A stretch of DNA of 32,198 bases, taken from positions 1-32,198 of the forward strand of contig JAFQQD010000064.1 in the NCBI GenBank assembly GCA_017411435.1. Direction: 5' to 3'. The DNA comes from Clostridia bacterium (GTDB lineage Bacteria; Bacillota; Clostridia; UMGS1883). Of this stretch, positions 7,507 through 16,358 are shown in pieces. The notes beneath the pieces were generated by a model. The model was not told the DNA's origin, made no database searches, and saw only the letters and a program-made list of their open reading frames with translations. The position numbers and the translations under genes are program-made. Position 1 is the stretch's first letter; the number at the start of each line of letters is the position of its first letter.

Positions 7507-9957
7507 TTATATGCCTTCCGGGGTAGTTCCAGTTGACGGAGCCGGGGCTGGCGTAACCGGAGCCGGGGTCGGTGTAATCGGGGGTGGAGTCGCTTCTGAG
7601 GAAGGTGGTGTTACCGGAGCTGACGCTGGCGGAGACACAGGGTCTGACGGAACCGAGGGTTCCGGTACTGTTACATCACCGGCAGGAGGCAATGTTCCCG
7701 GGTCTGTCGGAATAACGCCTTCACCTATGTTTGTATCTAAAGATCCCCCTTCTTCCACAATTCCTTCTACTTTCTTGTCTTTTTTAATTACGCCATCATT
7801 CAAAAGACTCTTATTAAATGAGTAGGGGTGCTTTGTACAGCGTTCCTTGGGAACTTTTCCGCTCTCAAACGCTTTGCAAGTCAATTTCTTACAAGAAGGC
7901 GTTGCACGCATTCCACTTTCTTCACAAAGCATAATATCGTACTTTCCTTCTTCTGTGTGTTCAAGGAAAGGCTTATCGGGCAGGTTCTCATGGATGGGAG
8001 CCATAACCTTTCTCCACGCTACTGCTGCAGGGTTTGGTGAGAAGCCGCGAAGAGACTGTGGATTGTCATATCCGAACCATACTGCACCAACATAATAAGG
8101 AGTAAATCCAACAAACCATCTGTCACGGTTTGAGGAGGTTGTACCTGTTTTACCTGCTACGCGCATACCGGGAAGTCTTGCTGCTGTACCGGTACCTCCA
8201 TCAACTGCGCTCTTGAGCATACTAATCATAGATTCTGATGTAGTTTCACTCATAGCTATCTGCTTTTCAGCCTTGTGTTCAAGGACTACTTTACCATCTG
8301 AGTCAAGAACCTTTGTATAAAGGGATGGTTTTATATACTTACCGCCGTTGGGGAAAACACAGTAAGCGGCACACATATCAAGAACTGTAACACCGTCTGT
8401 AAGACCACCGAGCGCAATAGGAGCAAGCGCAACATCGCTGAAACTTCTTTCAGGCTCTTTTCGGTATTCTACCAAGGTGTCAAAGTGAAGAATGTTTTTC
8501 ATATAGTCAAATGATGCACGGGCAGTAAGGTAATCACAAATTTTTACTGCGGGGACATTTCTTGACCCTCTGAGTGCTGTTGCTACAGTAATTCTTCCTC
8601 TGAAAGCACGGTCATCGTTTCTCGGTGCCCATTCGCCGAATTTGACGGGAGCATCGTTCACGATTGAGCCGGGGGTTATAAGTCCGTATTCAATTGCAGG
8701 TCCGTATGTCGAAATAGGTTTTATAGTAGAACCGGGCTGACGAAGTGTCTGTGTAGCACGGTTTAATGTACGGTTACCTTCCTTTTCTCCTCTACCGCCT
8801 GCAAGAGCTTTAACAAGTCCTGTATAGGGGTCCATTATTACCATTGATGACTGAGGCTGTACCTCTCCGGCTGCTCTCTGAAAAGCGTTGGGATCATTGT
8901 ATACAGCATCCATATGCGCCTGTATTTCGGGATCCATGGAAAGGTATATCTGAAGACCGCCGTTGTAAAGAATCTTTACTGCATACTGCTTAGTATAGTT
9001 GTACTGGGTCATCAAATCTTCTATAACCTGGTCAATCACAGCATCTGTGAAGTAGCTGTGGTACTGCTCTTCCTCTTCGGGGGTTTTCTTTACAAAAACA
9101 AGCTCCTCGTCCTTTGCTGCTGTGTATTCTTTTTCAGAAATAAATCCCAAGTCGTACATCTTTTTAAGAATTACAAGCTGTCTTTTCTTGTTGTTCTCGG
9201 GATTTATGAGCGGGTCATACTTCGTGGGATACTGCGTTATTCCGGCAATAGTTGCACATTCTGCCAATGAAAGCTCAGAAACATCTTTGCCGAAGTATCT
9301 CATAGAAGCACTCTGTACACCGTTACATTTCTGACTGAGGTAAATGGTGTTAAGATAATACTCGAGTATTTCCTCTTTCGAAAGATCTCTCTCAAGGTTA
9401 AATGCACGGTAAACTTCCTGTATCTTACGCTTGATAGAATAGTCATCTTCCTGAGTAAGATTTTTAATAAGCTGCTGAGTTATGGTACTTCCGCCGTAAC
9501 TTGAATTACCCTTTTGGGTAATATACTGCATTGCGGCACCTGTGAAACGCTTCATGTCAATACCATTATGCGAATAGAAGCGCTCATCCTCAATTGCAAC
9601 AAAAGCATCTTTGAGGTAGTCCGGAATTTCCTTGCTGGATACCCAGATTCTGTGTTCAGTATCATAAAGCTGCTCATACTCTACCATTTCGCCTGTTTCG
9701 GAATCCTCAATATATACAATTGAGGTAAGGTTGAGTCGCATGTTTTCAACATCAATAAGTTCTGCGTCTTCGACATAACCAATAAGAGAACCTACAACGA
9801 GACCTATAATTGCAATCACCAGCAGTCCCACAACCAAGCCTAAACCGATGAAGAATTTTTTTATAAAACTGGTTTTACCCTTGCGCTTCGCAGTTTTCTT
9901 TGTACCGGTTTTTGCACTGGTCTTTTTTTCCCCGGTCTTTTCTGATTTTTTTGCCAT
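7507..9957 (-). CDS. Class A penicillin-binding protein (PBP1A type)
   Basis: An 816-residue bifunctional enzyme that polymerises and cross-links peptidoglycan at the outer face of the membrane. Residues 1-35 are a lysine-rich cytoplasmic tail and about 36-60 the membrane anchor. The glycosyltransferase (GT51) shows EDERFYSHNG (123-132) and GGSTITQQ (155-162). The transpeptidase shows STIK (410-413), SRN (465-467) and KTGT (603-606). The last 80 or so residues are a proline/threonine/serine-rich tail of low complexity, likely wall-spanning. The start at 9957 has AGGAGGT seven bases upstream; the ATG 22 codons earlier lacks a site. It is followed by the DUF6106-like gene. Confidence 0.96.
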   Translation of the reverse strand: MAKKSEKTGEKKTSAKTGTKKTAKRKGKTSFIKKFFIGLGLVVGLLVIAIIGLVVGSLIGYVEDAELIDVENMRLNLTSIVYIEDSETGEMVEYEQLYDTEHRIWVSSKEIPDYLKDAFVAIEDERFYSHNGIDMKRFTGAAMQYITQKGNSSYGGSTITQQLIKNLTQEDDYSIKRKIQEVYRAFNLERDLSKEEILEYYLNTIYLSQKCNGVQSASMRYFGKDVSELSLAECATIAGITQYPTKYDPLINPENNKKRQLVILKKMYDLGFISEKEYTAAKDEELVFVKKTPEEEEQYHSYFTDAVIDQVIEDLMTQYNYTKQYAVKILYNGGLQIYLSMDPEIQAHMDAVYNDPNAFQRAAGEVQPQSSMVIMDPYTGLVKALAGGRGEKEGNRTLNRATQTLRQPGSTIKPISTYGPAIEYGLITPGSIVNDAPVKFGEWAPRNDDRAFRGRITVATALRGSRNVPAVKICDYLTARASFDYMKNILHFDTLVEYRKEPERSFSDVALAPIALGGLTDGVTVLDMCAAYCVFPNGGKYIKPSLYTKVLDSDGKVVLEHKAEKQIAMSETTSESMISMLKSAVDGGTGTAARLPGMRVAGKTGTTSSNRDRWFVGFTPYYVGAVWFGYDNPQSLRGFSPNPAAVAWRKVMAPIHENLPDKPFLEHTEEGKYDIMLCEESGMRATPSCKKLTCKAFESGKVPKERCTKHPYSFNKSLLNDGVIKKDKKVEGIVEEGGSLDTNIGEGVIPTDPGTLPPAGDVTVPEPSVPSDPVSPPASAPVTPPSSEATPPPITPTPAPVTPAPAPSTGTTPEGI

Positions 9958-10127
9958 AAAGCGCACCTCCTGTAACAGAATTTTGCTAATTTTATACCAA
10001 TACATAGTAAAGTATAACACCAAAGCATTAAAAAAGTGTTACAAAGTAGCATTTTTTTGAATAATAAGCATTAAAACGCGCATAATAAGGGGCAACAGAG
10101 GAAATTTTCAGGTGGTGGAATGTTTTT

Positions 10128-10526
10128 ATGAAGATTAAATCATTTTTAATTTATGCCGGATTGTTTGTGGGGGTTTTTCTTTTTACAATGACGGGATACA
10201 TCTCAGGCGTTGGAAAAAAAGCTCAGCAAAACGCCGATGCTGTTGTAGCGTCACAAAACGGCAATCTCTCTCAGAAGAGTGCTTTTGATTCAAATGCCTC
10301 TGCTCCAAACCCTGCTGGAAAAATTACACAGTCATATATTCTGCGTGAAAACGAAAACAAAATTTCCCTTTTTATAAGATATTCAAACGGAGACGAGCAG
10401 ATTCACAGCGAATATGAAGTTGCAGTAAATCTGCTTCCCAAGAGTGACCGAGAAAGACTCCGCGAAGGAATAGAATTTGACAGCGTAGACGAGGTTATAA
10501 GATTTATTGAAGATTATATGGGATAA
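10128..10526 (+). CDS. BofC C-terminal-domain-like membrane-anchored protein
   Basis: A 132-residue protein with an N-terminal membrane anchor (about residues 5-25), a low-complexity linker rich in N, S, Q and A (30-65), and a C-terminal domain from SYILRENENKISLFIRY to a RLREGIEFDSVDEVIRFIEDY end. The pattern YILRE, then strand, then LPxxDRxxLREGI and a final LxDY helix is typical of small clostridial proteins with the BofC C-terminal domain. BofC itself controls the forespore signal for sigma-K activation, but most such short proteins have no tested role. GGTGGTGG lies about nine bases before the ATG. It diverges from the penicillin-binding protein gene; the repeat array follows directly. 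Confidence 0.72.
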   Translation: MKIKSFLIYAGLFVGVFLFTMTGYISGVGKKAQQNADAVVASQNGNLSQKSAFDSNASAPNPAGKITQSYILRENENKISLFIRYSNGDEQIHSEYEVAVNLLPKSDRERLREGIEFDSVDEVIRFIEDYMG

Positions 10527-10808
10527 AGAAGCGTGCCGCTTCACCCATTTCGCGTTCTGGCTAAATTTCAAACTGACAGATGCTATTCGCGAAACACACA
10601 CAATTTCCTATACGGTAAAAAGAAGCGTGCCGCTTCACCCATTTCGCGTTCTTGCTAAATTTCAAACTGACAGATGCTACTCGCGAAACACACACAATTT
10701 CCTATACGGTAAAAAGAAGCGTGCCGCTTCACCCATTTCGCGTTCTGGCTAAATTTCAAACTGGCAAATGCTACTCGCGAAACACACACAATTTCCTATA
10801 CGGTAAAA
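10527..10808 (+). repeat. Three tandem copies of a 94-bp repeat
   Basis: Units begin at 10527, 10621 and 10715 with an exact 94-base period and only a handful of substitutions between copies. Each unit has a border hairpin GAAGCG-TGC-CGCTTC and a longer inverted pair TTTCGCG / CGCGAAA about 34 bases apart, followed by a constant CACACACAATTTCCTATA. A fourth copy lies at 4132-4214 in the same strand orientation. Both loci end directly against a terminator hairpin. Short plus-strand open frames run through it, but they follow from the repeat and have no ribosome binding sites. Confidence 0.95.
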
Positions 10809-10839
10809 AACACGCGACACAAATTGTGTCGCGTGTTTT
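10807..10839 (+). terminator. Terminator after the BofC-like gene and repeats
   Basis: Fourteen-base perfect stem (10807-10820 with 10826-10839) with a five-base loop and A/T flanks. It closes the plus-strand unit and could also work in the opposite direction. Confidence 0.88.
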
Positions 10840-10910
10840 ATGTTGCACAAAAAGTGCCCCGTCCCCAAACTGTTCAATTAAATCATCATAAAATGGCAGT
10901 TTATTCAACA

Positions 10911-10943
10911 AAAACAGAGTGAGCAATTTGCTCACTCTGTTTT
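10911..10943 (-). terminator. Terminator of tuf / str operon
   Basis: Fourteen-base perfect stem (10911-10924 with 10930-10943) with loop AATTT, 15 bases past the tuf stop, with A and T runs on both sides. Nothing else is seen between it and the terminator at 10807-10839. Confidence 0.92.
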
Positions 10944-10957
10944 TTAGTCAGTTTGGA

Positions 10958-12160
10958 TTATTCTATGATTGCAGAAACAACGCCTGAACCAACTGTTCTA
11001 CCACCTTCACGGATAGCGAAACGAAGACCTTCTTCGATAGCGATAGGAGTGATAAGCTCAACAGAGATTGTTACATTATCGCCAGGCATACACATTTCTG
11101 TGCCTGCAGGAAGTTCGATTACGCCTGTAACATCAGTTGTTCTGAAATAGAACTGGGGACGGTAGTTGTTGAAGAAAGGTGTATGACGGCCACCTTCATC
11201 CTTGTTAAGAACATAAACTTCGCCCTTAAACTTTGTGTGAGGATTGATGCTGCCGGGCTTAGCGAGAACCTGACCTCTTTCGATTTCATTTCTCTGAACA
11301 CCACGGAGAAGAGCACCGATGTTGTCACCAGCTTCAGCCTGAGGAAGAAGCTTTCTGAACATTTCGATACCTGTTACAACAACCTTACGAGCCTCGTCTG
11401 TAAGACCAACGATTTCAACTTCTTCGTTAACGAGAAGTGTACCTCTTTCAACACGGCCTGTAGCAACTGTACCACGACCTGTGATTGAGAATACATCTTC
11501 GACAGGCATAAGGAAGGGAAGATCTGTGGGGCGCTGAGGAGTAGGAATGTACTCGTCAACCTTGTTCATGAGCTCGATGATGGGAGCGTATTCGGGAGCA
11601 TTGATATCTGTAGAAGCAGATTCAAGAACCTGAAGTGCGCTACCGCAAACGATCGGGATGTCATCTCCCGGGAATTCGTATTCTGTGAGAAGGTCACGGA
11701 TTTCCATTTCAACGAGTTCGAGAAGTTCGTCATCGTCAACCTGGTCTCTCTTATTCATGAATACTACGATATAGGGAACGCCTACCTGACGGCTGAGAAG
11801 GATATGCTCACGAGTCTGAGGCATAGGACCATCAGCTGCAGATACAACGAGGATAGCACCGTCCATCTGAGCAGCACCTGTGATCATGTTCTTAACATAG
11901 TCAGCATGTCCAGGACAGTCAACATGTGCGTAGTGACGAGTTTCTGTTTCATACTCAACATGTGCAGTAGAAATCGTGATTCCTCTTGCTTTTTCTTCGG
12001 GTGCCTTGTCAATCTGATCGTAAGCTGTGAAGTCAGCCTGACCCTTCATACCAAGTACCTTTGTGATTGCTGCGGTAAGAGAAGTCTTACCATGGTCAAC
12101 GTGACCGATTGTACCAATGTTTACATGGGGCTTTGTTCTTTCGAATGTAGCCTTTGCCAT
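10958..12160 (-). CDS. tuf: Elongation factor Tu
   Basis: A 400-residue GTPase that brings aminoacyl-tRNA to the ribosome. Domain 1 carries GHVDHGKT (19-26), [12 protein letters not shown] and SAL, the G1, G3, G4 and G5 motifs; domains 2 and 3 follow with the family end [12 protein letters not shown]. Length is usual. AGGAGG lies eight bases before the ATG. It follows fusA by 83 bases, and that gap holds its own promoter. It is the only tuf copy in the window. Confidence 0.99.
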   Translation of the reverse strand: MAKATFERTKPHVNIGTIGHVDHGKTSLTAAITKVLGMKGQADFTAYDQIDKAPEEKARGITISTAHVEYETETRHYAHVDCPGHADYVKNMITGAAQMDGAILVVSAADGPMPQTREHILLSRQVGVPYIVVFMNKRDQVDDDELLELVEMEIRDLLTEYEFPGDDIPIVCGSALQVLESASTDINAPEYAPIIELMNKVDEYIPTPQRPTDLPFLMPVEDVFSITGRGTVATGRVERGTLLVNEEVEIVGLTDEARKVVVTGIEMFRKLLPQAEAGDNIGALLRGVQRNEIERGQVLAKPGSINPHTKFKGEVYVLNKDEGGRHTPFFNNYRPQFYFRTTDVTGVIELPAGTEMCMPGDNVTISVELITPIAIEEGLRFAIREGGRTVGSGVVSAIIE

Positions 12161-12199
12161 TGTAATTCCTCCTTTTTATTGCTTGTTTTATTTTAATTA

Positions 12200-12228
12200 A
12201 TTATAATACAAAACGAAATAAAAATCAA
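12200..12228 (-). promoter_or_regulatory. Internal promoter for tuf
   Basis: Minus-strand TTGATT (12223-12228), 17 bases, TATAAT (12200-12205), in the AT-rich fusA-tuf gap. It would give tuf extra transcription beyond the str operon, as expected for the most abundant protein. Confidence 0.75.
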
Positions 12229-12243
12229 CTAGTTTTTTGCAGA

Positions 12244-14325
12244 TTAGTCGTTCTTGTTACGAAGAGAAATAACTTCGTCCATAATGCTCTTGGGAACTTC
12301 TTCGTAATGTGAGGGGCTCATAGAATAACTACCACGGCCCTGAGTATTACTACGAAGGTCAGTTGCATAACCGAACATTTCTGAAAGCGGAACAAATGCG
12401 CCGATCTGCTGGCTGCCGTTTCTTGCTTCCATACCCTGGATCTGACCACGGCGTGAAGAAAGGTCGCCGATTACATCGCCCATATATTCCTCAGGAACAT
12501 TGACATCAACCTGCATGATAGGTTCTTTAAGAACGGGGTCAGCCTTTCTGCAGGCTTCCTTGAATGCCATAGAAGCGGCAATCTTGAACGCCATTTCAGA
12601 AGAGTCGACTTCGTGGTAAGAACCATCATAAAGAGTTACGCGAACATCAACTACATTGTAACCTGCAAGTACACCTGACTGCATAGCACCCTGGATACCC
12701 TGGTCAACAGCGGGAATGTATTCCTTGGGAATAGCACCGCCGACAATCTTGTTAACGAATTCGTAACCGCTGCCTGCTTCAAGGGGTTCGAGAGTAATCT
12801 TAACATGACCGTACTGACCCTTACCACCACTCTGACGAGCGTACTTGTGATCCTGGTCAACTGTCTTACGGATTGTTTCACGGTAAGATACCTGAGGCTT
12901 ACCAACATTAGCCTCTACCTTGAACTCACGAAGGAGACGGTCAACAATGATTTCAAGGTGAAGCTCACCCATACCTGCAATAATTGTCTGACCTGTTTCT
13001 TCGTCTGTATAAGTCTTGAATGTGGGATCTTCTTCTGCAAGCTTTGCAAGAGCGATACCCATTTTTTCCTGACCTGCTTTTGTCTTGGGTTCGATTGCAA
13101 CACGGATAACGGGTTCAGGGAATTCCATTGATTCGAGAATGATAGGTGCATTATCTGCACAAAGAGTATCACCTGTACCTGTATTCTTAAGACCAACTGC
13201 TGCAGCGATATCACCGCTGTAAACAATGTCTATATCCTTACGGGAGTTCGCGTGCATCTGAAGGATACGACCAAGTCTTTCCTTAGAATCTCTTGAACTG
13301 TTAAGGACATAAGAACCTGTTTCAATCTTACCTGAATAAACTCTGAAGAAGCAAAGCTTACCAACAAACGGGTCTGTCATAACCTTGAATGCAAGTGCAC
13401 TGAAGGGACCGTTATCGTCTGCAGGACGCTCTTCCTCTGCATCAGTCTTGGGGTTAACACCCTTGATTGCAGGGATGTCAAGAGGAGAGGGCATATAGTC
13501 AACAACTGCGTCAAGAAGCTTCTGAACGCCCTTGTTTCTGTATGAAGTACCGCAGCATACGGGAATCATTGTTACATTGATTGTAGCACTGCGGATACCC
13601 TTCTTGATTTCCTCGATTGTGAGCTCTTCACCCTCGAGATACTTCATCATGAGTTCTTCGTCTGTTTCAGCAACATGTTCTACGAGTTCTGCTCTGTACT
13701 GCTCTGCAAGTTCAAGCATATCTGCAGGAATTTCTTCCTGACGGATATCCTTACCAAGGTTATCGTAGTAAACATATGCCTTCATTTCAACAAGGTCGAT
13801 AAGACCCTTGAAATCGTCTTCCTTACCAATAGGAAGCTGAATCGGAACTGCATTACACTGTAAGCGGTCCTTCATCATTTTTACAACATTATAGAAATCT
13901 GCACCGAGGATGTCCATCTTATTTACATAAGCCATTCTGGGTACATTATACTTATCTGCCTGTCTCCAAACAGTTTCACTCTGAGGTTCAACGCCGCCCT
14001 TTGCACAGAATACTGTAACACTGCCATCGAGCACACGCAGAGATCTCTCAACTTCAACTGTGAAGTCAACATGTCCGGGTGTATCGATGATGTTGATTCT
14101 GTGGTCGTTCCAGTGAGCTGTTGTAGCAGCGGAAGTGATAGTAATACCTCTTTCCTGTTCCTGCTCCATCCAGTCCATAGTAGCGCTACCGTCATGAGTT
14201 TCACCGATTTTGTAGTTTACACCGGTGTAGAAAAGTATTCTTTCTGTTGTTGTAGTTTTACCGGCATCGATGTGAGCCATGATACCGATATTTCTGGTTT
14301 TCTGCAGTGAATATTCTCTAGCCAT
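12244..14325 (-). CDS. fusA: Elongation factor G
   Basis: A 693-residue translocase GTPase, the usual length. It starts [19 protein letters not shown] and contains [14 protein letters not shown] (G1), DTPGHVDF (G3) and NKMD (G4), followed by domains II to V with [10 protein letters not shown] in domain IV. It drives tRNA and mRNA movement on the ribosome and helps recycling. AGGAGG lies about five bases before the ATG. It follows rpsG by 31 bases within the str operon. Confidence 0.99.
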   Translation of the reverse strand: MAREYSLQKTRNIGIMAHIDAGKTTTTERILFYTGVNYKIGETHDGSATMDWMEQEQERGITITSAATTAHWNDHRINIIDTPGHVDFTVEVERSLRVLDGSVTVFCAKGGVEPQSETVWRQADKYNVPRMAYVNKMDILGADFYNVVKMMKDRLQCNAVPIQLPIGKEDDFKGLIDLVEMKAYVYYDNLGKDIRQEEIPADMLELAEQYRAELVEHVAETDEELMMKYLEGEELTIEEIKKGIRSATINVTMIPVCCGTSYRNKGVQKLLDAVVDYMPSPLDIPAIKGVNPKTDAEEERPADDNGPFSALAFKVMTDPFVGKLCFFRVYSGKIETGSYVLNSSRDSKERLGRILQMHANSRKDIDIVYSGDIAAAVGLKNTGTGDTLCADNAPIILESMEFPEPVIRVAIEPKTKAGQEKMGIALAKLAEEDPTFKTYTDEETGQTIIAGMGELHLEIIVDRLLREFKVEANVGKPQVSYRETIRKTVDQDHKYARQSGGKGQYGHVKITLEPLEAGSGYEFVNKIVGGAIPKEYIPAVDQGIQGAMQSGVLAGYNVVDVRVTLYDGSYHEVDSSEMAFKIAASMAFKEACRKADPVLKEPIMQVDVNVPEEYMGDVIGDLSSRRGQIQGMEARNGSQQIGAFVPLSEMFGYATDLRSNTQGRGSYSMSPSHYEEVPKSIMDEVISLRNKND

Positions 14326-14356
14326 AATATCCTCCTTATAAAACTAAACAGAAAGA

Positions 14357-14827
14357 TTACCAACGATAATGAGCAAATGCCTTGTTAGCTTCTGCCATCT
14401 TGTGAGTATCTTCTCTCTTCTTCACAGCTGAACCAAGGTTGTTTGTAGCATCCATGATTTCACCTGCAAGACGCTCAGCCATAGTTCTTTCACTTCTCGC
14501 TCTTGAGTAAGTTGTAAGCCAACGAAGACCAAGTGTCTGTCTTCTTTCGGGACGAACTTCCATGGGAACCTGGTAAGTTGCACCACCAACTCGTCTAGCC
14601 TTAACTTCAAGAACGGGCATGATGTTATCCATTGCTTCGCGGAATACTTCAACAGGTTCTTTACCTGTCTTTTCCTTAATGATATCGAAAGCACCGTACA
14701 CAATCTTCTGTGCAGTACCCTTCTTACCATCAAGCATGATATTGTTGATAAGGCGTGTTACCACCTTGTCATTGTATACCGGATCCGGTAATACATCTCT
14801 TTTGGGAATAAAACCTCTTCTTGGCAC
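14357..14827 (-). CDS. rpsG: 30S ribosomal protein uS7
   Basis: A 156-residue primary 16S rRNA-binding protein that organises the head of the small subunit. It has [15 protein letters not shown] at the start, [43 protein letters not shown] and the exact family end [15 protein letters not shown] start it at GTG (14827), which gives the usual 156 residues and has AAGGAGG seven bases upstream; an ATG at 14845 would overlap that ribosome binding site and add six residues not found in the family. In E. coli this protein represses its own operon by binding the rpsL-rpsG gap. Confidence 0.97.
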   Translation of the reverse strand: MPRRGFIPKRDVLPDPVYNDKVVTRLINNIMLDGKKGTAQKIVYGAFDIIKEKTGKEPVEVFREAMDNIMPVLEVKARRVGGATYQVPMEVRPERRQTLGLRWLTTYSRARSERTMAERLAGEIMDATNNLGSAVKKREDTHKMAEANKAFAHYRW

Positions 14828-14956
14828 TATTCTTCCCTCCTTCATAAAATTTTAATGAATTCATAGGTACTCTGCGGCCTATGCCGCCGTAAGTGCAACG
14901 ACAAATATATATAAATCCGTGCGTTACACTGTTTGTGCGTCAAGCGCACGGAAAAA
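14828..14956 (-). promoter_or_regulatory. Structured rpsL-rpsG spacer
   Basis: The 129-base gap holds two hairpins. One starts five bases after the rpsL stop: eight pairs, 14916-14923 with 14945-14952, with an inner CAC/GTG stem. The other is GCGGC-CTAT-GCCGC at 14874-14887, ahead of the rpsG ribosome binding site. In E. coli the matching gap is where S7 binds for feedback control. A similar role here is inferred; no motif comparison was possible. Confidence 0.5.
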
Positions 14957-15370
14957 TTACTTCTTCGGTCTCTTTGCACCGTACTTAGATCTACTCTGGA
15001 GTCTACCGTTAACACCTGCTGTATCGAGTGTACCGCGGATGATGTGGTAACGAACACCGGGAAGATCCTTTACTCTACCGCCACGGATAAGAACAACGCT
15101 ATGCTCCTGAAGGTTGTGACCTACACCAGGGATGTAGCTTGTTACTTCGATACCGTTAGAAAGTCTTACTCTGGCAATCTTACGAAGAGCTGAGTTAGGC
15201 TTCTTGGGAGTCTGTGTCTTTACATTAGTACAAACACCTCTCTTCTGCGGTGAGCTTTGGTCAGTCTGAGCTTTCTTGAGGGAGTTGAGACCCTTCTGAA
15301 GTGCGGGAGCTGTAGACTTTGTTACAGATGTTTCCCTGCCCTTTCTGACAAGCTGATTAAAGGTTGGCAT
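14957..15370 (-). CDS. rpsL: 30S ribosomal protein uS12
   Basis: A 137-residue protein of the decoding centre. It carries [18 protein letters not shown] (the streptomycin-contact lysine is intact) and [19 protein letters not shown], and the Bacillota-type insertion after residue 26 that makes it longer than the E. coli protein. TGGAGGTG is well placed before the ATG. It is the first gene of the str operon, with a promoter about 80 bases upstream. Nothing suggests streptomycin resistance. Confidence 0.99.
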   Translation of the reverse strand: MPTFNQLVRKGRETSVTKSTAPALQKGLNSLKKAQTDQSSPQKRGVCTNVKTQTPKKPNSALRKIARVRLSNGIEVTSYIPGVGHNLQEHSVVLIRGGRVKDLPGVRYHIIRGTLDTAGVNGRLQSRSKYGAKRPKK

Positions 15371-15451
15371 GATTTCACCTCCATAAAAATTTTCTTCGCA
15401 ATAGGTATAAAACTGCGCAAAAGCCCACTTTCACACCTATAGCACTATAAC

Positions 15452-15480
15452 ACTATAACAAAGCTGGGGCGGATTGTCAA
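15452..15480 (-). promoter_or_regulatory. Promoter of the str operon
   Basis: Minus-strand TTGACA (15475-15480), 17 bases, TATAGT (15452-15457). The -10 box is repeated twice more just downstream (TATAGT, CTATAG). It drives rpsL-rpsG-fusA-tuf. Confidence 0.85.
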
Positions 15481-15540
15481 GTATTTTATTTGTAAAGATC
15501 GCCATATTTTCCGTAATTTTAGTTTTTTATTAAAATAAGT

Positions 15541-15568
15541 TTGACATTCTGCGTTTTTATGGTAAATT
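15541..15568 (+). promoter_or_regulatory. Promoter of the zinc-ribbon membrane protein
   Basis: TTGACA (15541-15546), 16 bases, TAAATT (15563-15568), about 40 bases before the ATG. It is divergent from the str promoter, with about 60 bases between the two -35 boxes. Confidence 0.65.
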
Positions 15569-15607
15569 AATAAAGTATCTATTTGATTTTCAAGAAGGTG
15601 TTTTCTT

Positions 15608-16270
15608 ATGAAAGAATGTGTGAATTGCGGTAGTAAGCAAGACAATAACGCTGTTTTTTGTCGGCAGTGCGGTGGAGAACTTATTAAAATAGAAGAGTCC
15701 CGTTGCAAAGTTTGTGGCATTAGCATTGATTCCGGTCTTAAAATTTGTGAAAATTGTTCCGAGGAAATGAATTCAGCTGCAGATGTATATGATGCATATC
15801 CGCGTGATTTGATCCCCGTAAAAGAAAGGAATGACAAATCACTTTTAATAATACTTACCACAGCAGTAGTTGTGTGTGCGTTAGCAATCTTTTCTGTATG
15901 TGCTCTTTTGTTTTCAGAAAAAAATGAGCTTTTTCCCGGGAAGGAAAATTCATCTGTTTCCGTTGATTCAGAAACAGATACCGAAAACGAAATCTCTAAC
16001 CAAGCTCCCGATGAGGCAGCAAATCAGGCAGAAGAACCAAAGCAAAGCCAACCTATTATTGAGTATCGTGAAGCACCTGCGACAACTACCCGCGTTCTTT
16101 ATGATTACGACTATGACAGCAAGGACTGGTACCGCCTGAGAAAATCAGAAAATGGAGTTATCACTCAGGTAGGTGCTTATAAAACAGTAGAACAAGCTCT
16201 CTACTATGCTGATATCTATTGTCCCCAAGGTTACACGCTGTATGACAAAGATTTTAATGTAATCAGATAG
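15608..16270 (+). CDS. Zinc-ribbon membrane protein of unknown function
   Basis: A 220-residue protein with two N-terminal zinc ribbons (C4, C7, C18, C21 and C33, C36, C47, C50), a single membrane helix (about 78-102), a Glu/Gln/Ser-rich disordered linker (105-150) and a small C-terminal domain of about 60 residues that begins VLYDYDYDSKDWYRLRK and contains AYKTVEQALYYAD. The topology would put the ribbons in the cytoplasm and the C-terminal domain outside. I do not recognise the C-terminal domain. AGAAGGTG precedes the ATG, and a promoter and terminator make it a one-gene unit. It stands between the str operon and rpoBC, facing the other way. Confidence 0.82.
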   Translation: MKECVNCGSKQDNNAVFCRQCGGELIKIEESRCKVCGISIDSGLKICENCSEEMNSAADVYDAYPRDLIPVKERNDKSLLIILTTAVVVCALAIFSVCALLFSEKNELFPGKENSSVSVDSETDTENEISNQAPDEAANQAEEPKQSQPIIEYREAPATTTRVLYDYDYDSKDWYRLRKSENGVITQVGAYKTVEQALYYADIYCPQGYTLYDKDFNVIR

Positions 16271-16313
16271 TTGAAGAACGACCCTCTCGCCATAGGCAAA
16301 TACTCGTAAAATC

Positions 16314-16349
16314 AAAAGCAGAAACTACTCAAAGGTAGTTTCTGCTTTT
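16314..16349 (+). terminator. Bidirectional terminator between the zinc-ribbon gene and rpoC
   Basis: Fifteen-base perfect stem (16314-16328 with 16335-16349), six-base loop, with A and T runs on the two sides. It serves both converging units; rpoC stops ten bases away. Confidence 0.93.
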
Positions 16350-16358
16350 AATTTTTGA

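Noticed and set aside
10527-10808. CRISPR array
   Set aside because: The whole 94-bp unit repeats without unique spacers, there are only three copies, and no cas gene is near.
10507-10891. Open frames through the 94-bp repeats
   Set aside because: The period of 94 is not a multiple of three, so the frame shifts at each unit; there is no start signal, and the reading exists only because the unit lacks stops in some frames.
15445-15861. A 138-residue minus-strand frame over the start of the zinc-ribbon gene
   Set aside because: It overlaps the str promoter and a clearly real plus-strand gene with conserved zinc ligands, and has no ribosome binding site.
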